The notes: generated from the letters alone by a model not told the origin. DNA of 64,000 nucleotides from Bradyrhizobium sp. CCH5-F6 (GCF_001556045.1 NZ_LSIC01000012.1:124001-188000), one strand, 5' to 3'; positions 29,751 to 38,514 are shown, numbered from the stretch's first letter. Numbers and translations are program-made.

Positions 29751-32700
29751 TCAATGAAAATCCCGCGAGGGCGGCAGGATGCGGACGTTGCGGGGGTGGC
29801 GGACTTTTTGCGCCGGCATGTCGGTAAGAGCGCGGGGATCGTCGTTGAGCGGCTCGACCACGGTGGCGCCTGCCGGTACCGGATGCTTGCGGCTCAAGGC
29901 ATCGTTGGCGAGGCCGACCAGATCGTGCGAGCGGTCGACCATGCGCAGGGCGATGAGATGCGTCACCTTTTCGGGGCTGCTCTGGATGTAGCCTTCGACC
30001 AGGATGAGGCGCGCGCCCATCACCTCCTTGCGGTACTGCTCCATGATCTTGGGCCAGACCACGACATTGGCGATGCCGGTCTCATCCTCCAGCGTCATGA
30101 ACACGACGCCGCTGGCGCTGCCCGGCCGCTGCCGCACCAGGACCACGCCGGCGCAGCGGACGCGGCGCCGCTCGTTCTCGTGATTGATATCCCTGCAAGC
30201 CACCACCCGCTCGCGCGAAAACATCTCGCGCAAAAATTCCATAGGGTGGCCCTTCAGCGATAGCCGGATGGTCTGGTAGTCCGCAACCACCTGCTCGGCG
30301 AGCGGCATCGCCGGCAATGGCTTTGCGCCTTCGTCCGGCTGCTCGCGGGCGGTCGCCGCCTCGAACAGCGGCAGCGGCACGTCGTCGGGCAGTCGCCGCA
30401 CCTGCCACAGCGCTTCGCGGCGGTCGAGCCCGAGCGAGCGGAACGCATCGGCATCCGCCAGCAGGATCAGCGCGCGCTTGGGCAGGCCGGTATCGCGGGC
30501 GAAGTCTTCCAGCGAGGTGAAGGGACGGCGGTTGCGGGCGGCAATGATGCGGTCGGCCCAGTCCTGGACTTTCTCCACGTCGTCATTCCGGGGCGATGCG
30601 TCAGCATCGAGCCCGGAATCCATTCCTCCAGGCGTGTGCGGCCCGATGGATTCCGGGCTCGCGCTGCGCGCGCCCCGGAATGACAGCTGAGAGCATTTCA
30701 GCCTTTCCTCATCCTCATCCAGCCAGTGGAAACCGTCGATCTGACGAAAACCGAGGCGCACGGCGCAATATCTGCCACTCCCCTGCTCCAGCGTGTTCTG
30801 CGCAAAGCTGTAGGACACGTCGATGTCGCGCACCTCGACACCGTTCTTGCGGGCATCTCCGACGATCTGCGCCGGCGCATAAAAACCCATCGGCTGCGAA
30901 TTCAGCAGTCCGCAACAGAACGCGTCGGGATGATGATATTTCAGCCATGACGAGATGTAGACGAGCTGCGCGAAGCTCGCGGCGTGACTCTCCGGAAAAC
31001 CGTAGGAGCCGAAACCCTTGATCTGCTCGAAGCAATTTCTGGCGAACTGAGGATCGTAGCCCCGGCGGATCATGTTGCCGATCATCTTTTCTTCGAAATT
31101 GCCGATGGTCCCGACGTTGCGGAACGTTGCCATGGCTCGCCGCAATCCATTGGCCTCTTCCGAGGTAAATTCTGCGGCCACGATCGCGATCCGCATCGCC
31201 TGTTCCTGAAACAAGGGCACACCAAGCGTCTTGTGCAGGACTTCGCGAAGCTCGTTCTTGTTTCCGCCCTTTGGATAAGGATATTCGATGTCCTCCGGAT
31301 TCATTTTCCGCCGCCGCAAATAGGGATGCACCATGTCGCCCTGGATCGGCCCCGGCCGCACGATCGCGACTTCGATGACGAGATCGTAGAAGGTCCGCGG
31401 CTTCAGGCGCGGCAGCATGTTCATCTGCGCGCGGCTCTCGACCTGAAACACGCCGAGCGACTCCCCGGCGCACAGCATGTCGTAAACCCGGGGATCGTCC
31501 TGCGGAACGCTCGCCAGCACCCAGCGCTCGCCCTTGTGGTCCGCAATCAGGTCAAAACATTTGCGGATGCAGGTCAGCATGCCGAGCGCCAGAACGTCGA
31601 CCTTCATCATATGAAGCGCGTCGACGTCGTCCTTGTCCCATTCGATGAAGGTGCGGTCGTCCATCGCGGCGTTGCCGATCGGCACATAGGTGTCGAGCCG
31701 GTCCTGCGTCAGCACGTACCCGCCGACATGCTGGGAGAGATGGCGCGGGAATTCGATCAGCTCGGTCGCAAGCTCGACCGCGAGATTGATCATGGGATTG
31801 TTCGGATCGAGCCCGGCCTGCCTGACCTGCATGTCGTTGAGGCCCTTGCCCCAGCTGCCCCAAACCGTGTCGGCGAGCGCCGCGGTGACGTCCTCGGTCA
31901 GGCCCAGCGCCTTGCCGACGTCGCGAATGGCGCTGCGCGGACGGTAATGGATCACGGTAGCGATGATCGCGGCGCGGTGGCGGCCGTAGCGGCGATAGAC
32001 ATATTGCATCACCTCCTCGCGCCGCGAATGCTCGAAATCGACGTCGATGTCGGGCGGCTCCAGCCGCTCCTTGGAGATGAAGCGCTCGAACAGGAGATCA
32101 ACCTTGGTCGGATCGACCGAAGTGATGCCGAGCACGTAACACACGGCCGAATTCGCCGCCGAACCGCGGCCCTGGCACAGGATGTTCTGGCTGCGCGCGT
32201 AATGCACGATGTCGTGCACGGTGAGGAAATAGTGCGCGTATTTCAGCTCGGCGATCAGCGCCAGCTCTTTCTTCAACGTCGCGCGCAGCTTGTCGTCGAT
32301 CTTGCCGCAGAAATATTTGTCGACTCCGGCCCAGGTCAGATCCTCCAGATGTCCCTGCGCGGTCTTGCCCGGCGGCACCGGCTCGTCGGGATATTGGTAT
32401 TTGAGCTGGTCGAGCGAGAAGTCGATCTTGCCCGCAAAGCGCATGGTCTCCGCGATCGCTTCAGGGAAATCGCGAAACAGCCGCGCCATTTCTCGCGGAG
32501 TCTTCAGGAACCGCTCGGCATTGGATTCGAGCTTCCTCCCGATCGAATCAATTGTGGTCTTTTCCCGGATGCAGGTCAGCACGTCCTGGAGGGGACGGCG
32601 CGCGGGATGGTGATAAAGCACCTCGTTGGTCGCGAGCAGCGGCACTTGGGCTTTTGTCGCGAGATCATCGAGTCGCGCCAGGCGACGCCTGTCGTCACCG

Positions 32701-33209
32701 CGATAGATCAGGCTCGCCGCCAACCACACGCCCTCGGCGCGGCTGTCCCTGAGCTTTCCGAGAACATTCAGCGCCTGAGCGGGCTCGAAGCGATGCGGCA
32801 ACGTCAGGACCAGCAACTGGCCTTCCGAAAACTCCAGGAGATCGGCGAAGGTGAGACGACATTCGCCCTTCTCGATCCGCGTGATGTCGTCGCCGCGCTT
32901 GCCCCTGGTGAGGAGCTGACAGAGCCGGCCATAGGCGGCACGATCGCGCGGATAGACCAGGATGTCGGGCCTGCCGTCGACGAAGACGATGCGCGCGCCG
33001 ATCAGCAGCTTAGGCTTGTGCAGCACTTCGGCATTGTCGAGCTCCTTGTAGGCCCGCACCACGCCGGCGAGCGTGTTGTGGTCGGCAATTCCGATTGCGG
33101 GGATCTCAAGCCTGCTCGCCTGATGCACATAGGCGCGCGGATCCGAGCCGCCGCGCAGGAAGGAGAAGTTCGTGGTGATGCCGATCTCGGCATAGGCGGG
33201 CGTGGTCAT
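29751..33209 (-). CDS. dnaE2: Error-prone DNA polymerase DnaE2
   Basis: 1152 residues from the ATG at 33209, which overlaps the imuB stop by 4 nt (ATGA); longer in-frame starts lack support. DnaE2 is the translesion replicative-type polymerase of the ImuA-ImuB-DnaE2 mutasome and is SOS-induced. The N-terminal PHP domain starts with IGITTNFSFLRGGSDP and contains GIADHNTLAGV. The polymerase catalytic aspartates are in PPDIDVDFEH (about residue 400), followed by the GRGSAANSAVCYVLG region. The C-terminal OB fold (VFMTLEDETGIANVVVW) is intact. About 40 residues near 840-880 (RGARSASPES...GGMDSGLD) come from a palindromic DNA repeat read in frame, absent from typical DnaE2. Confidence 0.95.
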   Translation of the reverse strand: MTTPAYAEIGITTNFSFLRGGSDPRAYVHQASRLEIPAIGIADHNTLAGVVRAYKELDNAEVLHKPKLLIGARIVFVDGRPDILVYPRDRAAYGRLCQLLTRGKRGDDITRIEKGECRLTFADLLEFSEGQLLVLTLPHRFEPAQALNVLGKLRDSRAEGVWLAASLIYRGDDRRRLARLDDLATKAQVPLLATNEVLYHHPARRPLQDVLTCIREKTTIDSIGRKLESNAERFLKTPREMARLFRDFPEAIAETMRFAGKIDFSLDQLKYQYPDEPVPPGKTAQGHLEDLTWAGVDKYFCGKIDDKLRATLKKELALIAELKYAHYFLTVHDIVHYARSQNILCQGRGSAANSAVCYVLGITSVDPTKVDLLFERFISKERLEPPDIDVDFEHSRREEVMQYVYRRYGRHRAAIIATVIHYRPRSAIRDVGKALGLTEDVTAALADTVWGSWGKGLNDMQVRQAGLDPNNPMINLAVELATELIEFPRHLSQHVGGYVLTQDRLDTYVPIGNAAMDDRTFIEWDKDDVDALHMMKVDVLALGMLTCIRKCFDLIADHKGERWVLASVPQDDPRVYDMLCAGESLGVFQVESRAQMNMLPRLKPRTFYDLVIEVAIVRPGPIQGDMVHPYLRRRKMNPEDIEYPYPKGGNKNELREVLHKTLGVPLFQEQAMRIAIVAAEFTSEEANGLRRAMATFRNVGTIGNFEEKMIGNMIRRGYDPQFARNCFEQIKGFGSYGFPESHAASFAQLVYISSWLKYHHPDAFCCGLLNSQPMGFYAPAQIVGDARKNGVEVRDIDVSYSFAQNTLEQGSGRYCAVRLGFRQIDGFHWLDEDEERLKCSQLSFRGARSASPESIGPHTPGGMDSGLDADASPRNDDVEKVQDWADRIIAARNRRPFTSLEDFARDTGLPKRALILLADADAFRSLGLDRREALWQVRRLPDDVPLPLFEAATAREQPDEGAKPLPAMPLAEQVVADYQTIRLSLKGHPMEFLREMFSRERVVACRDINHENERRRVRCAGVVLVRQRPGSASGVVFMTLEDETGIANVVVWPKIMEQYRKEVMGARLILVEGYIQSSPEKVTHLIALRMVDRSHDLVGLANDALSRKHPVPAGATVVEPLNDDPRALTDMPAQKVRHPRNVRILPPSRDFH
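30582..30684. repeat. Palindromic repeat of GTCATTCCGGGG family embedded in dnaE2
   Basis: Outer arms GTCATTCCGGGGCG (30582-30595) and CGCCCCGGAATGAC (30671-30684) are perfectly inverted over 14 bp. Inner arms CGAGCCCGGAATCCAT (30608-30623) and ATGGATTCCGGGCTCG (30646-30661) are perfectly inverted over 16 bp. The same element occurs intergenically at 51639-51744. Here it lies inside the dnaE2 reading frame without breaking it. Confidence 0.9.
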
Positions 33210-34801
33210 GCGAAGAGACCGTGCACATACCAGTTGGGGGAAACGGGCTTGCCTTCGCCGTCGAACGTCTCCCCCTCGTAGAGACCGTCGCGAAAGATCC
33301 AGAAGCGCAAGCCTTCGGCATCCTCGATGCGGAAATAGTCCCGCGTCAGTTGTTTGCCGTCCTGCCGCCACCATTCCATGGCGATGCGCTCGGGCCCCTC
33401 CACCCGCACCACCGCATGCAACGCGCGGCGCCAGGTGAATTGATGCGGCGGGCCATCAGGCACGGTCGCGAACGGCACCTTGATCGGCTCCGGTTTGTCG
33501 AACAGCCGCAGGGGGCGCAGCGGCGGCTCGCTCTCGGTGCGCGCCGGCCATTCGGCTTGCATGGCCACGGCGAGATGATGCTGCGCCGGCGCGGCCAGCA
33601 CCGCTTGCTCGGGGATATGGGTGTCCTGCGGCAAGTGGACGACGACGCGCTTTCCCCCGATGCGCGCGGCGATGCGATCGATCAGCGCGGCAATCTCATC
33701 ATTGTCATGGACATGCGCATCGAGATCGCGCTGCTCCTGCACCACGATCTCGGTGCGGCTCGCCGACAGCCGCACCATGTCGAAGCCGAAGCCGGGATCC
33801 AGCGGATCTGCGAGCGCATCGAGCCGTTCGCGGAACAGCCGGTCGATCACGGCGCTTCGCGTCACTGGGCGTCCGGTCTCGACGGTGATCGCACGGACCA
33901 CGCCGTCGGTACGGAAGAAGGCTGCCTCGAGACGCCGCGCGCCCTTGCCCTGCTTCTCCATGGACGTAACAAGCGTGTCAGCCAGCCGCGACAGCGTCAT
34001 CGCGATCATGGTGTCGGTCGCGATCGGCTCGGCAAAACGCTTCTCCACGATGTAATCGGGCAGCGGTTTACGCGGATTGATCGGCGCATCTCCCTGTCCC
34101 AGCGCATGCGCGAGCAGCGTGGAGAACCGCGCGCCGAACCGCGCCGTGATTTCGCTCGGCGAGCGTGAGGCGACATCGCCGATGGTCTTCAGACCGGCGC
34201 GGCGCAAGCCGGTGGTGATGGCCTCGCCCGCCCCGAGCGCGGAGACCGGAAGCCGGCTGATCGCCTCCGCCTCCCTGCCATCGGCCACGATGGTGCCCGT
34301 GGCCTGCCGTGTCAGCGTGCGGGCGCAGACCGAGGTGCTCGCGATCGCAGCGCTGACGGCAAAGCCCTGCCGGTCGAGCGCCCGGACCAGCATCTTCAGC
34401 AGCGCCGCCTCGCCGCCGAACAGATGCGCGCAGCCGGTGATGTCGAGGAACAGCCCGAGCGGCGGATCGAGCGCCACCAGCGGCGTGAAACGGTCGCACC
34501 AGTCGGCGATATCGCTGAGCGTCTTCGCATCGGCGACGGTATCGGCATCGAACACACGCAGGTCAGGACACATCGCCCGCGCATTGGCCAAGGGTTGGCC
34601 GATATACAGGCCGAGGCGCTCGGCGGCCTCGTCCAGCGCATGGATCACCAGCGCATTGTTGTCCTTGATGACGACGATGCTCGGCTCGTGATTGGCTTTA
34701 CCCAGCCCGGCGCTGCCAAGAAACCGCTGGATCCTGTCGATGGGCAGGCGCGGCAGCCACAGGCTGAGGATACGTCGACGGCTCACTGAACTGGCACTCA
34801 T
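33206..34801 (-). CDS. imuB: ImuB-like Y-family polymerase-related protein
   Basis: 531 residues from the ATG at 34801, giving the usual ImuB N-terminus (RRRILSLWLPRLPIDRI). ImuB is a catalytically inactive Y-family relative that bridges ImuA, DnaE2 and the sliding clamp. The palm-like segment PPLGLFLDITGCAHLFGGEAALL (about 125-147) and the little-finger region are recognisable. The conserved acidic catalytic pair of active Y-polymerases is incomplete, as expected. The C-terminus (NWYVHGLFA) is the family's typical end. It overlaps dnaE2 by 4 nt and the upstream imuA frame by about 104 nt. Confidence 0.93.
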   Translation of the reverse strand: MSASSVSRRRILSLWLPRLPIDRIQRFLGSAGLGKANHEPSIVVIKDNNALVIHALDEAAERLGLYIGQPLANARAMCPDLRVFDADTVADAKTLSDIADWCDRFTPLVALDPPLGLFLDITGCAHLFGGEAALLKMLVRALDRQGFAVSAAIASTSVCARTLTRQATGTIVADGREAEAISRLPVSALGAGEAITTGLRRAGLKTIGDVASRSPSEITARFGARFSTLLAHALGQGDAPINPRKPLPDYIVEKRFAEPIATDTMIAMTLSRLADTLVTSMEKQGKGARRLEAAFFRTDGVVRAITVETGRPVTRSAVIDRLFRERLDALADPLDPGFGFDMVRLSASRTEIVVQEQRDLDAHVHDNDEIAALIDRIAARIGGKRVVVHLPQDTHIPEQAVLAAPAQHHLAVAMQAEWPARTESEPPLRPLRLFDKPEPIKVPFATVPDGPPHQFTWRRALHAVVRVEGPERIAMEWWRQDGKQLTRDYFRIEDAEGLRFWIFRDGLYEGETFDGEGKPVSPNWYVHGLFA

Positions 34802-35525
34802 CACAATTCCATTCCATGATCCACCGGCCGCAGGGGCCATGACGATTGCGCAAGAGCTCGGCGTCGAACACCGGCGCGCCCCAGGCACTCCATGCTGAGC
34901 CCGGCGGCGAATGCGCCGCACGCAGCATCCATCGCGTCTCCGCGGTTGACGGCAGTGGCTGCGCGGCCATCCGCAGCAAGAGGCCGGTAACGCCGGAGCC
35001 TTGCGCGGCCAGCGTCAGCTTGCGGCTCGCCACGAGATCGAATTGCCTGGTTTCGCCCCAGAGCTCGAGCACCACGGCGCCCAACGCATCGCAGGCGAGC
35101 GCATCGGCCGAGGTGCGCAATGCGCTCTCGACATCGGCGGCACGCACCATCACCACGCGGCGCGGATCGAGCCCGAGTTCGGATAGCCCGCTCATCGACA
35201 GCGCGCCGGTTTCGAATTCCGAAAAATCCTGCCGCACCCACAGCAGCGGCTTGCGTGCCGTCACGCGGCCCGCAAGCCCGGTGACAAAGCCCGTTGCGGC
35301 AGCGCCCTGACGCCCTTCGCAAAACACCTCGTGGATCGCCGCGCGCGCGAGCCCGCCTTTCAGCGCGCCGTCAGCCTCACTGTGGCCGAGGGCGACGCGA
35401 CCCTGCTGATGCACGACCTCCGCCGCCTCGATGCGCTCGATCTGGCCGCGCAAGGTCGCAAGCGCGCTGATGCGTGCGGTGGCGCATGATCCGCCAAAGT
35501 GTGAGCGGTTTGGCGACAAGATCAT
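34698..35525 (-). CDS. imuA: ImuA-like SOS mutagenesis protein
   Basis: About 275 residues if the ATG at 35525 is used. ImuA is a RecA-like accessory protein of the DnaE2 mutasome. The family layout is seen: an N-terminal LRGQIERIEAAEVV helix, GALKGGLARAAIHEVF, KPLLWVRQDFSEFETGALSM, VVMVRAADVESALRTSADAL and LELWGETRQFDLVASRKLTLAA. The first 13 codons fall in a dispersed palindrome (35481-35530), so the real start may be a TTG further in, near LRGQIER. The 3' end runs 104 nt into imuB, longer than usual but consistent with coupling. A LexA box lies 137 bp upstream. Confidence 0.88.
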   Translation of the reverse strand: MILSPNRSHFGGSCATARISALATLRGQIERIEAAEVVHQQGRVALGHSEADGALKGGLARAAIHEVFCEGRQGAAATGFVTGLAGRVTARKPLLWVRQDFSEFETGALSMSGLSELGLDPRRVVMVRAADVESALRTSADALACDALGAVVLELWGETRQFDLVASRKLTLAAQGSGVTGLLLRMAAQPLPSTAETRWMLRAAHSPPGSAWSAWGAPVFDAELLRNRHGPCGRWIMEWNCDECQFSEPSTYPQPVAAAPAHRQDPAVSWQRRAG

Positions 35526-35530
35526 GCGCC
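35481..35530. repeat. Short palindromic repeat, GGCGCATGAT...ATCATGCGCC (copy 2), overlapping imuA start
   Basis: Perfect 10-bp ends GGCGCATGAT and ATCATGCGCC, with inner CGCCAAA / TTTGGCG pairing. It belongs to the same family as 28183-28232 and 51827-51875. It supplies the ATG and first codons of the imuA frame. Confidence 0.85.
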
Positions 35531-35661
35531 CTCTCAAAAAGAAGAGCGCGATCGGACGCAAAACCGGCGACCACTTTTGCTGATCGCGCTCTGCATGCTC
35601 GCCGCTCCTTCAGGGATGATTGCCGCGGTTCTCAAAAGAAGAACCAACGGCTGGCTCATTT

Positions 35662-35676
35662 GTTCATGATATGTTC
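35662..35676. promoter_or_regulatory. LexA (SOS) box between imuA and the radical-SAM/UdgX operon
   Basis: Exact alphaproteobacterial LexA site GTTC-ATGATAT-GTTC in the 233-bp divergent spacer, 137 bp from the imuA start and 83 bp from the radical-SAM start. A further inverted pair GTTC (35628-35631) / GAAC (35641-35644) lies nearby with non-canonical spacing. Co-induction of both sides by DNA damage is the natural reading. Confidence 0.82.
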
Positions 35677-35758
35677 TAATATAAAGCTAACGGCGCACAG
35701 AGAGTCAATCGAATTACCGCGCTTTTGGATTCGTGAGCTGAATCAAAGGGTTTCCGAT

Positions 35759-36994
35759 ATGGACGTACAACGCAAGCTGGAAATCCTGGCGGACGCAGCC
35801 AAATACGACGCGTCCTGCGCTTCCAGCGGCACCGAGAAGCGGGATTCCAGCGACGGCAGGGGCATGGGCTCGACCGCGCCCGGCATGGGCATCTGCCATT
35901 CCTACGCGCCGGACGGACGCTGCATCTCACTGCTCAAGGTGCTGCTGACCAATGCCTGCAATTACGATTGTCTCTATTGCGTCAACCGCGCCTCCTCCAA
36001 CGTGCCGCGCGCCCGCTTCACCATCGACGAGGTCGTCAAGCTCACGCTCGACTTCTACCGGCGCAACTACATCGAGGGCCTGTTTCTCTCCTCCGGCATC
36101 ATCCGCAGCCCCGACTACACCATGGAGCAAGTGGTCAGTGTCGCGCGAAAACTGCGCGAGGAGCATCACTTCCGCGGCTACATCCATCTGAAGACCATTC
36201 CCGAGGCCGACGATGCGCTGATCGCGGAGGCCGGCAAATATGCCGACCGTCTCTCCATCAATATCGAAATGCCTGAGGAGACCAGCCTGCAGCAATTCGC
36301 ACCCGAGAAGGACGTGCGCGCGATCCGCCGCACCATGGGCCGGCTCAGGCTGAAGCTGGATGAGGCCGAGGACAGCCGCAGCGCAAAGACTAAGGCCAAG
36401 CCGCAACGCTTTGCGCCGGCCGGACAAAGCACGCAGATGATTGTCGGCGCCGACGCAGCCTCCGATCAGACCATTCTCCACACCAGCGCCAATCTCTACG
36501 GCGCCTACCGTCTCCGGCGTGTCTACTACTCCGCCTTCAGCCCGATCCCTGATGCGAGCCGAGCCTTGCCTTTGGTACAGCCGCCCTTGCTGCGCGAGCA
36601 CCGGCTCTACCAGGCCGACTGGCTGATGCGGTTCTACGGCTTCGACGTCGGCGAGATCGTCGACGACAGCGCCATGCTGCCGCTCGATATCGATCCAAAG
36701 CTCGCCTGGGCGCTCCGCCATCGCGACCGCTTCCCGCTCGACGTCAACCGCGCCAGCCGCGAGGAATTGCTGCGCGTACCGGGCTTCGGCACCAAGACCG
36801 TCGAACGCATCATTGCGACGCGGCGCACGACAACGATCCGCCTCGCCGATCTCGCGCGGCTGCATGTCCCCAGGAACAAGGCGATGCCGTTCATCGTCCT
36901 CAGCGATCACCGCCCCTCACCGCACCGCCTCGACGAAGCGCGGCTGATCGACCGGTTCAAGCCGAAGGCAACGCAACTGGGATTTGGCTTCTGA
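35759..36994 (+). CDS. Putative DNA modification/repair radical SAM protein (linked to UdgX)
   Basis: 411 residues from the ATG at 35759. The radical SAM cluster motif Cx3Cx2C is NACNYDCLYC (Cys67, Cys71, Cys74), in a barrel with the strand GLFLSSGIIRSPDYT. The C-terminus carries a helix-hairpin-helix DNA-binding motif (LDVNRASREELLRVPGFGTK, about 328-347). It matches the family annotated as putative DNA modification/repair radical SAM protein, which in many genomes sits directly before a UdgX gene, as here: its TGA overlaps the next ATG. An SOS box lies 83 bp upstream. The substrate is unknown; acting on damaged DNA bases or on a DNA-protein adduct is inference. Confidence 0.88.
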   Translation: MDVQRKLEILADAAKYDASCASSGTEKRDSSDGRGMGSTAPGMGICHSYAPDGRCISLLKVLLTNACNYDCLYCVNRASSNVPRARFTIDEVVKLTLDFYRRNYIEGLFLSSGIIRSPDYTMEQVVSVARKLREEHHFRGYIHLKTIPEADDALIAEAGKYADRLSINIEMPEETSLQQFAPEKDVRAIRRTMGRLRLKLDEAEDSRSAKTKAKPQRFAPAGQSTQMIVGADAASDQTILHTSANLYGAYRLRRVYYSAFSPIPDASRALPLVQPPLLREHRLYQADWLMRFYGFDVGEIVDDSAMLPLDIDPKLAWALRHRDRFPLDVNRASREELLRVPGFGTKTVERIIATRRTTTIRLADLARLHVPRNKAMPFIVLSDHRPSPHRLDEARLIDRFKPKATQLGFGF

Positions 36995-38436
36995 TGCAGT
37001 ACATCACGCTCGACAGCGAAACCGATTTCGATGGCTGGCGCAAAGCCGCGCGGACGCTCGTGCTTCATCACGTGAAACCAGCCGACGTCACCTGGGCCGT
37101 GCAGGGCGGCGAAGCCGAGCTGTTCGCGCCCCCCTCGCCCTCTCCGATCCTCGAGGTGAACGACGGCACCTTCAACGTACCCGCGAAATTCGTCGAGCTC
37201 GCCAAAGCCGCGATCCTCCACCGCGATCCCCAGCGGTTTGCGATCCTCTATCGCCTGCTGTTTCGGCTGAAGGACAACCACGATCTGATCGAGGTCGCGA
37301 CCGATCCTGACGTCGCGCAAGTCACGGCCATGGCAAAGGCGGTCTATCGCGACGAGCACAAGATGCACGCCTTCGTCCGCTTCCGCGAGATCGGCCGGGA
37401 ACGCGAGGCACATTACGTCGCCTGGTTCGAGCCGGAGCATCACATCGTCGAGCTTGCGGCGCCGTTCTTCGCCAAACGCTTCGCCGACATGCCCTGGTCG
37501 ATCCTGACGCCGGACCTCTGCGCGCATTGGGATGGCCACGCACTGTCGTTCACGTCAGGCGTGAGCAAGAGCGAAGCGCCGAGCGAAGACCGGCTGGAGG
37601 AAACCTGGCGGCGCTACTACGCCAGCATCTTCAATCCGGCCCGGCTCAAGGTGAAGGCGATGCAGGCCGAGATGCCGAAGAAATATTGGAGGAACCTGCC
37701 CGAGGCTTCGATCATTAAGCCCTTGATCGAGGATGCCGAACGGATGACCGGCGCCATGATCGCCAACGCCGCAACCGATCCGCACAAGCCTCAGAAGCGG
37801 CCGGAGGCCCCTATGAAACGCAAGCTTGCTGCCGACGATCTCGAAGCGCTGCGCGAGGAGGCCGCGCATTGCCGCGCCTGCCATCTCTACAAGGACGCGA
37901 CGCAGACCGTGTTCGGCGAAGGCCCGAAGTCGGCCAACATCATTCTGGTCGGTGAGCAGCCCGGCGACAAGGAAGACCTCGCCGGCCATCCCTTCGTCGG
38001 CCCCGCGGGGCAGATGCTCGACCGCGCGCTGGCGGAAGCCGGCGTCGATCGCAAGAAGGTCTATGTCACCAACGCGGTCAAGCACTTCAAATTCGTGCCG
38101 CGCGGGAAGATCCGCCTGCACCAGAAGCCGAACACACCCGAGATCCGGGCGTGCAGGCAATGGTATCAGCGGGAAGTCGCGGCAATCCAGCCCGATCTCA
38201 TCGTGGCGATGGGCGCCACCGCCGCGCAGAGCGTGTTCGGCAAGATCACCCCGATCGGCAAGAACCGCGGCCGGCTCATAGACCTGCCCGACGGCCGCAA
38301 AGCGCTCGTCACGGTGCATCCGTCCTATTTGCTGCGGTTGCCGGATCCGGAAGCCAAGGTGCTGGAGTATCAGCGCTTTGTCGAGGATCTGAAGATCGCC
38401 GCCGGCCTGCAGAAGAAGGCCGCACGGGCTGCCTGA
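36994..38436 (+). CDS. UdgX-family uracil-DNA binding protein fused to DUF4130 domain
   Basis: 480 residues in two parts. Residues 1 to about 260 are a DUF4130/TIGR03915-type domain (starting MQYITLDSETDFDGWRKAAR; with FRLKDNHDLIEVATDPDV). Residues about 285-475 are a family 4-like uracil-DNA glycosylase domain with Cys residues CRACHLY, motif GEQPGDKEDLAGHPFVGPAG, and HPSYLLRLPD. UdgX proteins attach covalently to uracil sites through the His of a KRRIH loop; here the loop is RGKIRLH with His376 retained. It is translationally coupled to the radical SAM gene (1-nt overlap). A role in trapping or removing uracil lesions under SOS is expected. Confidence 0.9.
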   Translation: MQYITLDSETDFDGWRKAARTLVLHHVKPADVTWAVQGGEAELFAPPSPSPILEVNDGTFNVPAKFVELAKAAILHRDPQRFAILYRLLFRLKDNHDLIEVATDPDVAQVTAMAKAVYRDEHKMHAFVRFREIGREREAHYVAWFEPEHHIVELAAPFFAKRFADMPWSILTPDLCAHWDGHALSFTSGVSKSEAPSEDRLEETWRRYYASIFNPARLKVKAMQAEMPKKYWRNLPEASIIKPLIEDAERMTGAMIANAATDPHKPQKRPEAPMKRKLAADDLEALREEAAHCRACHLYKDATQTVFGEGPKSANIILVGEQPGDKEDLAGHPFVGPAGQMLDRALAEAGVDRKKVYVTNAVKHFKFVPRGKIRLHQKPNTPEIRACRQWYQREVAAIQPDLIVAMGATAAQSVFGKITPIGKNRGRLIDLPDGRKALVTVHPSYLLRLPDPEAKVLEYQRFVEDLKIAAGLQKKAARAA

Positions 38437-38484
38437 ACTGGCAGGAAATGGCTTCGCGCATTGGTTGGCCATCCGATCTCTCAA

Positions 38485-38514
38485 GAAAAAAGAGCCCGTA
38501 CAACACACGGGCTC
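38485..38514 (-). terminator. Rho-independent terminator of M20 amidohydrolase gene
   Basis: 8-bp stem GAGCCCGT (38492-38499) / ACGGGCTC (38507-38514). Read leftward it is followed by CTTTTTTCTT (T-run at 38485-38491). It lies 25 bp past the amidohydrolase stop and may also block read-through from the UdgX side. Confidence 0.8.

Noticed and set aside
30984-33281. 765-codon plus-strand open frame opposite dnaE2
   Set aside because: Antisense shadow of dnaE2; no motif, and the minus-strand gene has all polymerase landmarks.
35628-35644. GTTC-N9-GAAC as a second LexA site
   Set aside because: Inverted orientation and spacing do not match the GTTC-N7-GTTC alphaproteobacterial box; noted only as context.
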